64,000 nt of DNA from Emcibacter sp. (GCA_021774785.1 JAJFIQ010000006.1:1-64000), one strand, 5' to 3'. Numbered from the stretch's first letter, positions 53,094-62,002 are shown. Numbers and translations: made by a program. Notes: generated from the letters alone by a model not told the origin.

Positions 53094-55687
53094 TGCACGG
53101 CCTTTCCGTCGCTATAGCTATAAAGGCTGCCTTCTCCCTTTAATTCATCGGGGATTTCGTCAAGCTTGGTCAGCTTCACCCGACAAACGGACTCACATTG
53201 TGCACTACAGGCATCGGTATTTTCTAAATCCGCCGGAAGCATGTCATTGAAATGACCGCCGCCGTATGGCACACCCGCATTCTGTGACATCATCCGCGAC
53301 AGGGAATTGGACACGCCGATAGTTTCAGGATGTATGCCCTCTGTCAGGCCAAGCCTGCCATAAATCTTGCCATATTGGGATTCCACAAGAACAAGGTCAC
53401 CATGTTCCAATCCTTTAGCTGCGGCTGTTTTGGTATTCAATTGTAGCGCGGTATGCACCGGATCGCGGTAAACAATATCCTTGATCCACGGATTGCTCAG
53501 GCTTTCACCGAAATTGAGCTGGATATCCTTAAACGTGATGGCATAAAGATCATATTCGCCGTTATCCTTAAGCACAGGTTCCAGAACAGGTGTTGGCAGG
53601 GGTTGATAATCACCCCAATGCCATTCATCACGGATAGGAACCTCAGCATTATCCATGGCTTTTCTGAGGCCATCGCGCTCGCGGATAATATCCTCAATAT
53701 AGAAATGCAGACGCATTCCGTCCCACGGTTTATACCATTTGTCGGTCCGACGCGGGGTTACCGCATGACCATGTTCAATATACCAGTCAAGATCTTTACC
53801 GTTCCAGTTCAGACCCTTGCGCCGGGCCAGTTCCTTGTCACTATGTTTCTGGTCCAGCTCCAATTTCAGATTGGGGCTTTCCTCGAAACCATTTACGATA
53901 TTCAATACACTGTTCCAAACCTCCAGCAAACCAAGCCCTTCTGAAAGATCATTGAAGATGTCTTCCTCGCTGCGGGTATCATAAAGCGGGTCGGTCATTG
54001 GCTGACGCAGACACATGCCTTCGGTATGGGGTGGCTCGATCATGGTCATGTTCCAGCTTTCCAGTGAATCATGGCCCGGCAGAATAATATCGGCAAAATT
54101 ATTGGTATCATTAGGCACAATATCAATGGCCACAATGAACCGCATGTCACGCATGATATTGAACCAGTCTTCCCGCTTTCCGGGCAGGCTCCAGATCGGA
54201 TTGGAGTGACAGATCAGCATAACATCTGGCTTGAAATCCATACTGAATTTTTCAGGATTATTCCAGACTTCCACATTCAGGTGGCCCGGATGAACGCCAA
54301 GCGGGAAATAGCTCATCAGATCCATATTATCCGGCGGAAAAGAAAAGCCAGGATGGGGGCCTAATTGATGAGGGGTTCCCAGCAATTGACCGCTGTCGCC
54401 CTCTGCCACATGGCCGTTATCCACCTTCTGGTCATCTAGCGTTGCACCCACATGACCACCCGGTACATCTATACTGCCCACCAGCATATTCACCAGCTTG
54501 AAAGCATGGTTGGACTGGGTTGAATATTTATGGGCATGAGCGCCCCGGTAATAGTTATATCCGGCGGGGCGCAGCGGAAGGGTACGGCCATCAATATTAA
54601 TAGTATTGCCAATATCTGCGGCCTCGGAAAATTCGCGGGCAATACGGCGGATAGTATCCGCGGGGACGGTCGTAATTTCTGACATCTGTTCTGGCGTGCA
54701 TTCTGCCAGAATATCCTTGAAACGCTGGAAAGATGGCCTGCAGGGCTTGCCACCCACTTCGTAATTTCCTTCCAAGGCATATTCACCTACTGATTTATCA
54801 TCATAGGTTTTGGCTTTATTGTCTTTACTATCCCAGACATATATTTTGCCATCACTATCACGCACGAAATAACCATCATCACCCACCAGATATGGCGCGT
54901 TAGTATCATTTTTCAGGGCTTCATAATCACAAAGTCCCTCTTCTATCAGCACATGACAAAGCCCCAAGGCAAAATGGCGATCTGAGGCGGGCTTAATGGG
55001 TACCCATTCTTCCGCCTTGGCCCCACCAATGGAAAGCCGTGGCTCCACACAGACCACCCGCATGTTGCGTTCAACACGGGCATTAGCCACATGGAAGGCC
55101 TGAGCTGCGGTATGAAGGTGAGAGGAAAAACCATCTCCACTACCGTTGTTAATCCAGTAATTACAGTAATTTACATCATTTGCAGCCGCAAAAGTGGAAT
55201 GGATGAAGCCGTTCATGGGGTGATAGCCACCGCCACAGAAACTACCGGCTGTCGAAAAATAATTACTGTTTCCCACCACCAGTGGCCAGGCCCATAAATA
55301 AAGTTTCTGGAAATCAGCAATAGACGGTAATAACTTGCGAGGATCTTCATCAATGGAAGTTTTTAGCTCACGGATGGTCGTTTCCATGGCTTCTTCCCAA
55401 CTGATCGGAACCCACATGGGGTCAATACCCGGCCCCTTTTCGGGATTAGTGCGTTTCAGGGGCGTTTTAAAGCGTGTCGGGTCATAATGGCGCATGATAG
55501 CCGCATTACCCTTGGGACAAAGACGGCCCATATTAGCCGGACTGTCGGGATCACCTTCAATCTTGTTAATAACACCATCGTCTGTCACATGAACAATCGT
55601 GTTGCAGGAATGTATGCACATTTTGCAAGAGGACTTTTTCCAGGTTCCAGACTTCATGGAATTTTGAACGGGGGTTTGGTCGGTCAT
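53090..55687 (-). CDS. Molybdopterin oxidoreductase catalytic subunit, phenylacetyl-CoA:acceptor oxidoreductase-like (PadB-like)
   Basis: This 865-residue DMSO-reductase-family protein has an N-terminal [4Fe-4S] motif CKMCIHSC with a fourth cysteine in GRLCPKGNA. The probable molybdenum-ligand cysteine is in AGSFCGGGYHP near residue 150, and a C-terminal molybdopterin-binding domain follows. There is no twin-arginine signal, so the active site faces the cytoplasm, as needed for an acyl-CoA substrate. Size (about 97 kDa), the three-gene order with a four-cluster Fe-S protein and NrfD anchor, and the nearby benzoyl-CoA reductase genes all fit PadBCD, which oxidises phenylacetyl-CoA to phenylglyoxylate with quinone. 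The substrate is inferred; polysulfide, arsenic or other oxyanion reductases of the same family usually carry Tat signals. Confidence 0.75.
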   Translation of the reverse strand: MTDQTPVQNSMKSGTWKKSSCKMCIHSCNTIVHVTDDGVINKIEGDPDSPANMGRLCPKGNAAIMRHYDPTRFKTPLKRTNPEKGPGIDPMWVPISWEEAMETTIRELKTSIDEDPRKLLPSIADFQKLYLWAWPLVVGNSNYFSTAGSFCGGGYHPMNGFIHSTFAAANDVNYCNYWINNGSGDGFSSHLHTAAQAFHVANARVERNMRVVCVEPRLSIGGAKAEEWVPIKPASDRHFALGLCHVLIEEGLCDYEALKNDTNAPYLVGDDGYFVRDSDGKIYVWDSKDNKAKTYDDKSVGEYALEGNYEVGGKPCRPSFQRFKDILAECTPEQMSEITTVPADTIRRIAREFSEAADIGNTINIDGRTLPLRPAGYNYYRGAHAHKYSTQSNHAFKLVNMLVGSIDVPGGHVGATLDDQKVDNGHVAEGDSGQLLGTPHQLGPHPGFSFPPDNMDLMSYFPLGVHPGHLNVEVWNNPEKFSMDFKPDVMLICHSNPIWSLPGKREDWFNIMRDMRFIVAIDIVPNDTNNFADIILPGHDSLESWNMTMIEPPHTEGMCLRQPMTDPLYDTRSEEDIFNDLSEGLGLLEVWNSVLNIVNGFEESPNLKLELDQKHSDKELARRKGLNWNGKDLDWYIEHGHAVTPRRTDKWYKPWDGMRLHFYIEDIIRERDGLRKAMDNAEVPIRDEWHWGDYQPLPTPVLEPVLKDNGEYDLYAITFKDIQLNFGESLSNPWIKDIVYRDPVHTALQLNTKTAAAKGLEHGDLVLVESQYGKIYGRLGLTEGIHPETIGVSNSLSRMMSQNAGVPYGGGHFNDMLPADLENTDACSAQCESVCRVKLTKLDEIPDELKGEGSLYSYSDGKAVQ

Positions 55688-55759
55688 TTATGGCTCCCTA
55701 TATTTTAACCGTTTTCCCTGAAACGATGACACCATTTCTTAATAATGGTTTTTAAATGT

Positions 55760-55776
55760 AATTTAATCATTAAATT
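55760..55776. promoter_or_regulatory. 17-bp palindrome upstream of Pad-like operon
   Basis: AATTTAAT-C-ATTAAATT is a perfect palindrome 73 bases before the catalytic-subunit start, in the divergent region shared with the EAL gene. ACCATT (55731-55736)/AATGGT (55744-55749) is a second, smaller repeat beside it. Candidate operators. Confidence 0.45.
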
Positions 55777-55916
55777 CAATAATAGAACTAACATAAAATT
55801 AATCTATGTGAAAGACGTTTTTTCAAAAATTCGCATCTAAACATAAATGTCGATGTTGACCTAACCGCCCATAGGCTCCATTATTCTTATGAAAGTATAA
55901 ATTTACGAGGATCAAA

Positions 55917-57422
55917 ATGCCTGATAGTGATGGAGCCTGGGGCCATTCTTTTAAAATAGGCACCTATAAGACATTTAAAAACCCCATGACTTATGTGGGT
56001 GCCGCAATTGTGGGCGGCGTGTCACTCATGACAAAAGACTTTGCCTGGGGCATCCTTACACCCTTCATTATACCACTTCTGGTACAAGCCTCCATCCGAA
56101 TTCTGGCCGAATATGAATACCGGGAAATGCTTGCAGGCAATGGTGATATTTCGGCGGACGACAGCCCCGAACTGGCCACTATTTCAGATATATCGTCCTA
56201 TTCAGCACTTTTCCGGTCCATGCAAAAAACCGGCAAGCCTCATCTTTTGATTAAAATCCAGATTAACCCCGCATCAGAAGTCATCCGACTAAACGAAATC
56301 AATGGTCTTTCGGCTGAGAACACCATGATAAGAATGATCGGAAAGCTTATTCAGAAAAGCTTTGAAGATGGGATAACTTTCAAAGTTTCCTTCAATGCCT
56401 TTATGGTCATCCTGACAGGCGACTATGAAAGCCATGAAAGGCGACTCTATGACTTCATTGACGCACATACCCCCTGCAGAACAGAAATAAATGGCACCGT
56501 TTATTTTCCAAATCTTTTGGTAGGGATCACACCGATGGGAAGTCATCTGGGTGAAAGCTTCTCTCGGCTCGAATTTGCGCTTCAGAAAGCTTTCCGCACA
56601 TCAGGCAGACCCTATTGGCATGTGGCTAAGGATAGTGAGGAATTTAATGAATATCGCAAAAACAGAATTGGATTACGCCACGTACGAGAGGCACTGGATC
56701 ATTCGGAATTAGGTCTATTTTCCCAACCCATCGTGAAGCTATCTGATGGCCCAAAACCCAATAAATACGAAATTCTATTGCGCCATTATCAATCGGATAC
56801 GGATATTCACTCTCCTGCTAAAATACAACAATATGCTGATTTTAATAGAATTTCGCAGGATGTAGATATTTATATCATCACGCTTTTATGTCAGAATTTC
56901 CACAAGCTTAAGAGAGAAGTCGACAGCTTATCCATAAATTTGACGGGATCATCATTTACAAGCCCGCGCTTTGTCGGACTAATAAATGATATTGTATCAC
57001 AGGAAAATGTGCCTAAAGCCAAGATCATACTGGAAGTAACAGAGACTATAGCCAATCAAAATATTGCACAGGCTATCAAAACCATGAAAGAATTACGGGC
57101 CAGCGGTTTTAGGCTGGCGCTTGATGACATTGGAATCGGGTCCAGCAATTTTCATAACTTGAGCCTCTTTCCCGTTGATTATTACAAGATTGATCGTCTT
57201 TATTGCGAGGATATCCGCCAGCATGAGGATACTCGCCGGTTCGTACAGCTGATCATTGATATCGGCAAATCGAAAGGCATAGAAATCATAGCAGAAGGCA
57301 TCCCAGATACGGAAACACTCAAACTCATGACCGACATGGGTGTGGATTTTTCACAGAGCTTCCTAACCGGGGAACCAAGCGAACTGATCAAGGCCCCAAA
57401 ATTTGTTTCCCCATCTAAATGA
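55917..57422 (+). CDS. EAL-domain c-di-GMP phosphodiesterase with degenerate GGDEF
   Basis: This 501-residue protein has two hydrophobic N-terminal segments (about residues 20-65) and a GGDEF-like fold at ~90-240, where the signature is replaced by SFNAFMVIL, so it is probably not a cyclase. The C-terminal EAL domain starts about residue 262. EAL-domain catalytic residues look kept: E285 in YEILLRH, N in SINLTG, E in LEVTET, DD in ALDDIGIGSS, K in YYKID, E in AEGI. The DDFGTG loop is altered to DDIGIG. It is likely a membrane-bound c-di-GMP phosphodiesterase or sensor. It ends abutting the LysR gene. Confidence 0.88.
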   Translation: MPDSDGAWGHSFKIGTYKTFKNPMTYVGAAIVGGVSLMTKDFAWGILTPFIIPLLVQASIRILAEYEYREMLAGNGDISADDSPELATISDISSYSALFRSMQKTGKPHLLIKIQINPASEVIRLNEINGLSAENTMIRMIGKLIQKSFEDGITFKVSFNAFMVILTGDYESHERRLYDFIDAHTPCRTEINGTVYFPNLLVGITPMGSHLGESFSRLEFALQKAFRTSGRPYWHVAKDSEEFNEYRKNRIGLRHVREALDHSELGLFSQPIVKLSDGPKPNKYEILLRHYQSDTDIHSPAKIQQYADFNRISQDVDIYIITLLCQNFHKLKREVDSLSINLTGSSFTSPRFVGLINDIVSQENVPKAKIILEVTETIANQNIAQAIKTMKELRASGFRLALDDIGIGSSNFHNLSLFPVDYYKIDRLYCEDIRQHEDTRRFVQLIIDIGKSKGIEIIAEGIPDTETLKLMTDMGVDFSQSFLTGEPSELIKAPKFVSPSK

Positions 57423-58322
57423 TCATACATCGCGACAGGCAACAGTCTTTCCCATCTCTCCTTCAAGTCTGGCTTTGATATCCGGAATGTGACGAATGAT
57501 GAATTGCCGGAACGCCCGCATACGCGCTGCCGCCCGCAAATCGCGATGAGACAGCAGCCATACTTCCAGTGACGGTACCGGGTCACTCAATCGAACCAGT
57601 TCAGGCGCAGAGTCACCAAGAAAACAGGGGAAATATCCAATACCAGCATCCTGTTTCGTGGCCTCTAACTGAATAAGAATATTATTAAAATGCCCCCTCA
57701 TCCGAAGATACGGAAAAGGTGACTTATCCACCCAGTTCGGGCGTTGTTCCGGCGTGCCCCACCCGATCCATCGGGCCGGAGATTTTTTCAAATCCGGGCG
57801 GTATTTCTTCACATAAGCCTGTGTAGCGTATACGGCCTGATGCATTTGGCCCAGACAACGCCCTATCAAATGCTCCGGTGGCTCATAAGTCAGCCGGATT
57901 GCAACATCTGCTTCCCTTCGGGACAAGTCAAATACTTCAGTTGAATCACTAACTTTTATCTGAATTTCGGGGTTTTCCTCCATGAAATTGAGAAAATACG
58001 GCATGAAAAGATTGATCACAACTACATCAGGGATGGTGACACAGACCTGACCCTCAAGGGTACTGTCCCGCCCGGTCACACTGCGACCAAAAGCATGTAG
58101 GTTATCATCAGTCTGCAAAGCTACGGGCAAAAGCTCCTGTCCAGCTTCCGTCAGTTGATAGCCATCCGGTAGCCGATCAAATAATTTTACGCCCATACTG
58201 CTTTCAAGAGATTCAACACGTCGGGAGACTTTAGAGTGGCTCACCTTTAACTGTTTTGCCGCCGCCCGCATGGATGGGGCTTCCGCTACTGCCAGAAAAA
58301 TCTTCAAGTCATCCCAATTCAT
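57423..58322 (-). CDS. LysR-family transcriptional regulator
   Basis: This 299-residue protein has an N-terminal LysR HTH (MNWDDLKIFLAVAEAPSMRAAAKQLKVSHSKVSRRVESLE) and a substrate-binding domain. It starts with the MxWDDLK form common in regulators of redox and membrane-stress genes. It is divergent from a MAPEG gene (126-base gap), which is the likely target. Its stop abuts the convergent EAL gene. Confidence 0.94.
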   Translation of the reverse strand: MNWDDLKIFLAVAEAPSMRAAAKQLKVSHSKVSRRVESLESSMGVKLFDRLPDGYQLTEAGQELLPVALQTDDNLHAFGRSVTGRDSTLEGQVCVTIPDVVVINLFMPYFLNFMEENPEIQIKVSDSTEVFDLSRREADVAIRLTYEPPEHLIGRCLGQMHQAVYATQAYVKKYRPDLKKSPARWIGWGTPEQRPNWVDKSPFPYLRMRGHFNNILIQLEATKQDAGIGYFPCFLGDSAPELVRLSDPVPSLEVWLLSHRDLRAAARMRAFRQFIIRHIPDIKARLEGEMGKTVACRDV

Positions 58323-58448
58323 TACAACTTTATCTCTTCGTGGTTCATTAATGCACCAGACTGTCAGCTTTTCAGTGACTAGTCAATGATAGTGATCATG
58401 TTTATTAACAGTGCAAATCATATACCATCACGCATAAAAGGATCGATT

Positions 58449-58838
58449 ATGGAACAGACATTAACTTTACCATTTATCAGCGGCTATACGGCTGCATTTC
58501 TCGGAACAATGCAGGTTGCCCTGATGATGACAGTAGGTTTTGCCCGCAGAAGCACAAACGTACCTCTTGGGGATGGGGCTAATGAAATTTTGACCCATAA
58601 AATACGCCGCCATGGTAACTTAGCAGAGAATGCCTCTATTTTTCTTATTCTGCTTGGCTTGCTGGAAATCACGGGTGGAGCGCAAAATATTATTCTAGGC
58701 CTTGCCGTCATATTTGTCGCCGCCCGTCTATCACACGCCTATGCACTTTCCGGCCCGGGCAAGCCGGTTATGGCACGGGCGATGGGTGCTATGGGGACCT
58801 TTGTTGGTATTATTGGTACCGCCGGCGCATTAGTATGA
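58449..58838 (+). CDS. MAPEG-family membrane protein
   Basis: This 129-residue protein has four membrane helices and the motif ILTHKIRRHGNLAENASIFLILLGLLE, characteristic of bacterial MAPEG proteins. ATG 58449 is preferred over the upstream 58386 because AAAAGG lies 7 bases before it. It may act as a glutathione-dependent detoxification enzyme. It is probably controlled by the divergent LysR regulator. Confidence 0.9.
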   Translation: MEQTLTLPFISGYTAAFLGTMQVALMMTVGFARRSTNVPLGDGANEILTHKIRRHGNLAENASIFLILLGLLEITGGAQNIILGLAVIFVAARLSHAYALSGPGKPVMARAMGAMGTFVGIIGTAGALV

Positions 58839-58881
58839 CACCTCTCAACGGTGCAATAAAGAGACATACGAAATTAAATTC

Positions 58882-59886
58882 ATGAAAATAAAAACTGAAA
58901 CTTCGCTGCTCCACGGCGAAAAACCTATTGAAAACGCCCCATTCATACAACTGGGCAATGGCGGGCTATGCATCCCTCAACATTATTTGTTGTATCAGCA
59001 TACCCGCCTGTCTGTAGAAAAAATAATTCTGGATATTGACTATAATGTCCGCTACCTGATCTTTGTTAGCGAAGACAAAAGCGGTATTTACATCCAAATT
59101 GGCGTGGTGGGGTTTGACAATTACATTTCTGCCAAATCCCAAAAGGAACAAAAGGTCGTTTATGGCAGAAAGTGGCGTGTTGAGGCTGAATTGCCCACAT
59201 CGGAGATAATTCAAACAGTTTTTCTTGCCCTTAAAAAGGCCCGGGAACATGAGATCAGAGAATTATTTCGCTTTACTCACGGCAAGACTTATACGACACC
59301 GTTTAATAACCATCACGATTTGCCGTTGATTTCACAAAATGCCGAATTAGTACGTTTACATGATCTTAACCCCTATGAGGACTTAGGGTTTCAGAACTAT
59401 AAGGAAAAGCTTGCGAGCATCCGGTATGATGGGGCAAGATTACAGTTAAAATCCATAAAAGAGCTAGTCAATGGAAAATGGCTGGTTGATATAAAAATCA
59501 AATCTGGGCCGAATGGTCAATTGCCTGAAATCAAAGATATGGAAATTTCATTCCTATTGACGTCATTGACGATGAATGAAATTTATTATCAGATCATGGA
59601 TGAATTTCTGTCATTAAGTGACCGGCATGTGGAAGAGAATTTTCTCTATAAAGGGTTTGCCCGGTTCAGTCGGAAAAATAGCATCATTGCCATATCTGAC
59701 CTCTCGTCCGTATTACGGCAGAGGATAAAGAATGGTGAACATCATGCCTTTGCTTTAGCCTATGAATCTGCGAATTATCAAACTGATAAAACTCGGGTGC
59801 CGAAACTTTATGAGGGGGCATTATCTAACAAAATAAAGTCATGCCTGACACGTTTTGGTCAGTTGGAGGGGTTTCTGCCGGAATAA
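58882..59886 (+). CDS. Unrecognised 334-residue protein
   Basis: This is a soluble, mixed alpha/beta protein with no signal peptide or membrane helix. Two parts are visible: residues ~1-120 with short beta segments (RYLIFVSEDKSGIYIQIGVVG) and ~150-330 with a helical C-terminus (SSVLRQRIKNGEHHAFALAYE). I do not recognise the family. It begins 43 bases after the MAPEG stop and ends at a hairpin. A weak ribosome site precedes the ATG. Codon use looks like the neighbours. Confidence 0.75.
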   Translation: MKIKTETSLLHGEKPIENAPFIQLGNGGLCIPQHYLLYQHTRLSVEKIILDIDYNVRYLIFVSEDKSGIYIQIGVVGFDNYISAKSQKEQKVVYGRKWRVEAELPTSEIIQTVFLALKKAREHEIRELFRFTHGKTYTTPFNNHHDLPLISQNAELVRLHDLNPYEDLGFQNYKEKLASIRYDGARLQLKSIKELVNGKWLVDIKIKSGPNGQLPEIKDMEISFLLTSLTMNEIYYQIMDEFLSLSDRHVEENFLYKGFARFSRKNSIIAISDLSSVLRQRIKNGEHHAFALAYESANYQTDKTRVPKLYEGALSNKIKSCLTRFGQLEGFLPE

Positions 59887-59911
59887 GGGCAGGCATGATT
59901 TCGCCTGCCCT
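59886..59911. terminator. Bidirectional hairpin between convergent genes
   Basis: AGGGCAGGC (59886-59894) and GCCTGCCCT (59903-59911) form a perfect 9-bp GC-rich stem with an 8-base loop between two convergent genes. No long U-run follows. Confidence 0.65.
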
Positions 59912-59920
59912 CTATAGGTA

Positions 59921-60475
59921 TTAGGCGTTACTCGGTGCCCAGGCAAATTTCTGGAACGGTGCATCAATCGGCGTATGGGCAACATGATTTACATAGTTAC
60001 TCATCACTTTTTGTGACAGACCCAAGATAACTTCCATTATATTCTGCTGTGTGTAGCCAGCGGTTAGAAAGTCTTCCACATCTGCACTACTAACCTGTCC
60101 ACGTTCGCGCAGCATTTTTAAGGTAAAGCTTCTCAGGGCTTCAAGTTTTTCCGGCAATGGCGTATTGTTGCGCAGTGCTTCAGAAATCTCATTATCTACG
60201 CCCATCATATTAGAAATCATACTATGCGCCGGAACACAGTAATGGCACCCATGCTCAACATTAATGGTTTGCCAGATAACCGTCTGTTCATCCGCTGATA
60301 GAGATGTCTGCATGAAAAGTGCATGCACATCCTGATAGGCTTGCAAAAGGCTGGGTGAAGAACCCATAACCGCATGCAGATTTGGAATCATGCCGAAACC
60401 CTTCATGGATTTTTCAAAGAGGGGTACCGTACCTTCGGGAGCGGTATCGAATGTATGGAGTGGGAAATTAGTCAT
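59921..60475 (-). CDS. Carboxymuconolactone decarboxylase/AhpD-like protein
   Basis: This 184-residue helical protein of the CMD/AhpD superfamily has the redox pair C-x-x-C followed by H in EHGCHYCVPAHS (about residues 76-87), as in AhpD-type peroxidase reductases. It probably acts in oxidative or electrophile stress. It is divergent from a TetR regulator with two operator copies between them, so TetR control is likely. Confidence 0.9.
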   Translation of the reverse strand: MTNFPLHTFDTAPEGTVPLFEKSMKGFGMIPNLHAVMGSSPSLLQAYQDVHALFMQTSLSADEQTVIWQTINVEHGCHYCVPAHSMISNMMGVDNEISEALRNNTPLPEKLEALRSFTLKMLRERGQVSSADVEDFLTAGYTQQNIMEVILGLSQKVMSNYVNHVAHTPIDAPFQKFAWAPSNA

Positions 60476-60507
60476 TTCAATGTCCTTGGTTTATAAAAAA
60501 TAGCTTT

Positions 60508-60554
60508 TTGAGTGATCGTTCAAAAAAAGTACTTTATTTTGAGCGAGTGTTCAA
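60508..60554. promoter_or_regulatory. Two TetR operators between ahpD-like and tetR genes
   Basis: TTGAGTGATCGTTCAA (60508-60523) and TTGAGCGAGTGTTCAA (60539-60554) share 13 of 16 bases, each with TTGA/TTCAA inverted ends, 31 bases centre to centre (about three helical turns). They sit 33 bases before the ahpD-like start and 38 before tetR. Confidence 0.75.
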
Positions 60555-60591
60555 GTATAATTTTTAAATAAATTTAAGAAAGTTAATTGCC

Positions 60592-61185
60592 ATGGGCAGA
60601 CAACAACGTTACGACAGGACCGAAACCGTTGAAAAGGCTATGAACTTATTCTGGCGCGGTGGGTATTCCGGCACCTCAATGCGCGACCTAGAAGAAGGTC
60701 TGGACATGCGTCCGGGCAGTATTTATGCCAATTTTGGCAATAAAGAACAGCTTTATAAGGAATCGATGGACCTTTATGCCGATAAATCCTTCACAGCTTT
60801 TCAGTCTCACATTGAAAAGGCTGATAGCTTTATGGAGGGGCTTGAACTTTTCATAAAGCAGCTTCTGTTCACCTATGAGACCCCCTGCTCCTGCATGTTG
60901 GCAAAGACCCTTGCAGATATCAATCCTGACAGTGCGGCATTAAGAGAAAAAGCGAGCCAAATGATTGGTGATTTTGAAGATACTCTGGTTAGTGAACTGG
61001 AAAAAGCGAAAGCCTCAGAAGAAATTAACAGGAATTGTGATGTCCGGTCACTGGCCCGTTATATTCAGGTGCAAATCATTGGTCTCAGATCCTATGCAGA
61101 AATGCAGAAATCTGTGATTACGGTTAATGAATTATTAGATGATGCGCTACAGGCCATAAGAAAAAAAGCAGGCAGCAAGAATTAA
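60592..61185 (+). CDS. TetR-family transcriptional regulator
   Basis: This 197-residue regulator has a TetR HTH (KAMNLFWRGGYSGTSMRDLEEGLDMRPGSIYANFGNKEQLY) and a C-terminal TetR_C-type ligand domain containing a CSCMLAKTL segment. It most resembles the AcrR/NemR-like group sensing electrophiles. It is divergent from the AhpD-like gene with paired operators, so it probably represses both genes. Confidence 0.94.
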   Translation: MGRQQRYDRTETVEKAMNLFWRGGYSGTSMRDLEEGLDMRPGSIYANFGNKEQLYKESMDLYADKSFTAFQSHIEKADSFMEGLELFIKQLLFTYETPCSCMLAKTLADINPDSAALREKASQMIGDFEDTLVSELEKAKASEEINRNCDVRSLARYIQVQIIGLRSYAEMQKSVITVNELLDDALQAIRKKAGSKN

Positions 61186-61210
61186 TCTCACGGCCCGCTT
61201 TAAATAATAA

Positions 61211-61357
61211 TTAGAATTTATAATTATAACCTAAACGGAAACGGGCTTTCAGAGAAAACTGGTATTGGCTAGCTTCCGATAGGATAAAAGTAAAGCTATG
61301 GCAGTAGAAAGGGCTCTTGATAGCCCTTGCAGGAAGCGAATAGAATATCGCTAATAC
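61211..61357 (-). pseudogene. Remnant of an outer-membrane protein C-terminus
   Basis: A minus-strand frame between a TGA at 61358-61360 and the TAA at 61211 ends in SQYQFSLKARFRLGYNYKF. This shows strict alternation of hydrophobic and polar residues and a terminal Phe, the signature of the last beta-strand of an outer-membrane beta-barrel. No start codon or upstream gene body exists; the response-regulator gene begins beyond it. It is probably a decayed porin or TonB-receptor tail. A 7-bp hairpin (61309-61328) lies inside. Confidence 0.4.
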
Positions 61358-62002
61358 TCACAATATATTAATGTGATTGGCTATACTTACGGCCTGTGTT
61401 CTGTTGGTTGCTTTCAGTGCCTTTAATATCCCTGCGATATGCACTTTAACTGTCCCCGTGGCGATGTCCAATTCACGGGCAATTATCTTGTTGGGTTTGC
61501 CCTCTGCCAAAAGCTTTAGCACATCAAACTGCCGTTTGGATAATACTGGACGGCTTTCTTCAGTGACCAAAAATCTGCTAGTAGAGTCCTGAACATTATA
61601 ATTTGATCTACCCCCGATTACTTCAGGTGAGAAATATCTGCCGCCTGCAAGTACGATCTGAAAAACAGATATGGTAATCTCTTTTTTTGTCTGCTCTCCT
61701 ATAAATGCGCTGGCACCTATTTCATAGGCCTTACGCATTACTGCGTAATCTTCCGTCGTGGAGAAAAGCACAATATTACTACCCAAACTGCTTTTCTCAA
61801 TCTTATCCAGCATGCCCATACTACCAACTTCCGGCACGTCCAAATCAACGATAACCATATCCAGCTCAAGGCCAGCCGCTACAGTGGCACCTTCTTCAAT
61901 GGAATCAGCCTCCAGAAAGTTGCATTCTTTGTCAATTTGCAGAAAAACAGCCTTCATGCCCTCTCGACAAATGTCAAATTGATCTACAATTAATACGCGC
62001 AT
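61358..62002 (-). CDS. NarL/LuxR-family response regulator
   Basis: This 214-residue protein has a receiver domain (residues ~1-120; phosphoacceptor probably D53 in IVDLDVPEVG; the N-terminal acidic pocket has one Asp, IVDQFD) and a LuxR-type HTH (LSKRQFDVLKLLAEGKPNKIIARELDIATGTVKVHIAGILKAL). It is 95 bases downstream of the histidine kinase gene on the same strand and is the likely partner. Targets unknown. Confidence 0.92.
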   Translation of the reverse strand: MRVLIVDQFDICREGMKAVFLQIDKECNFLEADSIEEGATVAAGLELDMVIVDLDVPEVGSMGMLDKIEKSSLGSNIVLFSTTEDYAVMRKAYEIGASAFIGEQTKKEITISVFQIVLAGGRYFSPEVIGGRSNYNVQDSTSRFLVTEESRPVLSKRQFDVLKLLAEGKPNKIIARELDIATGTVKVHIAGILKALKATNRTQAVSIANHINIL

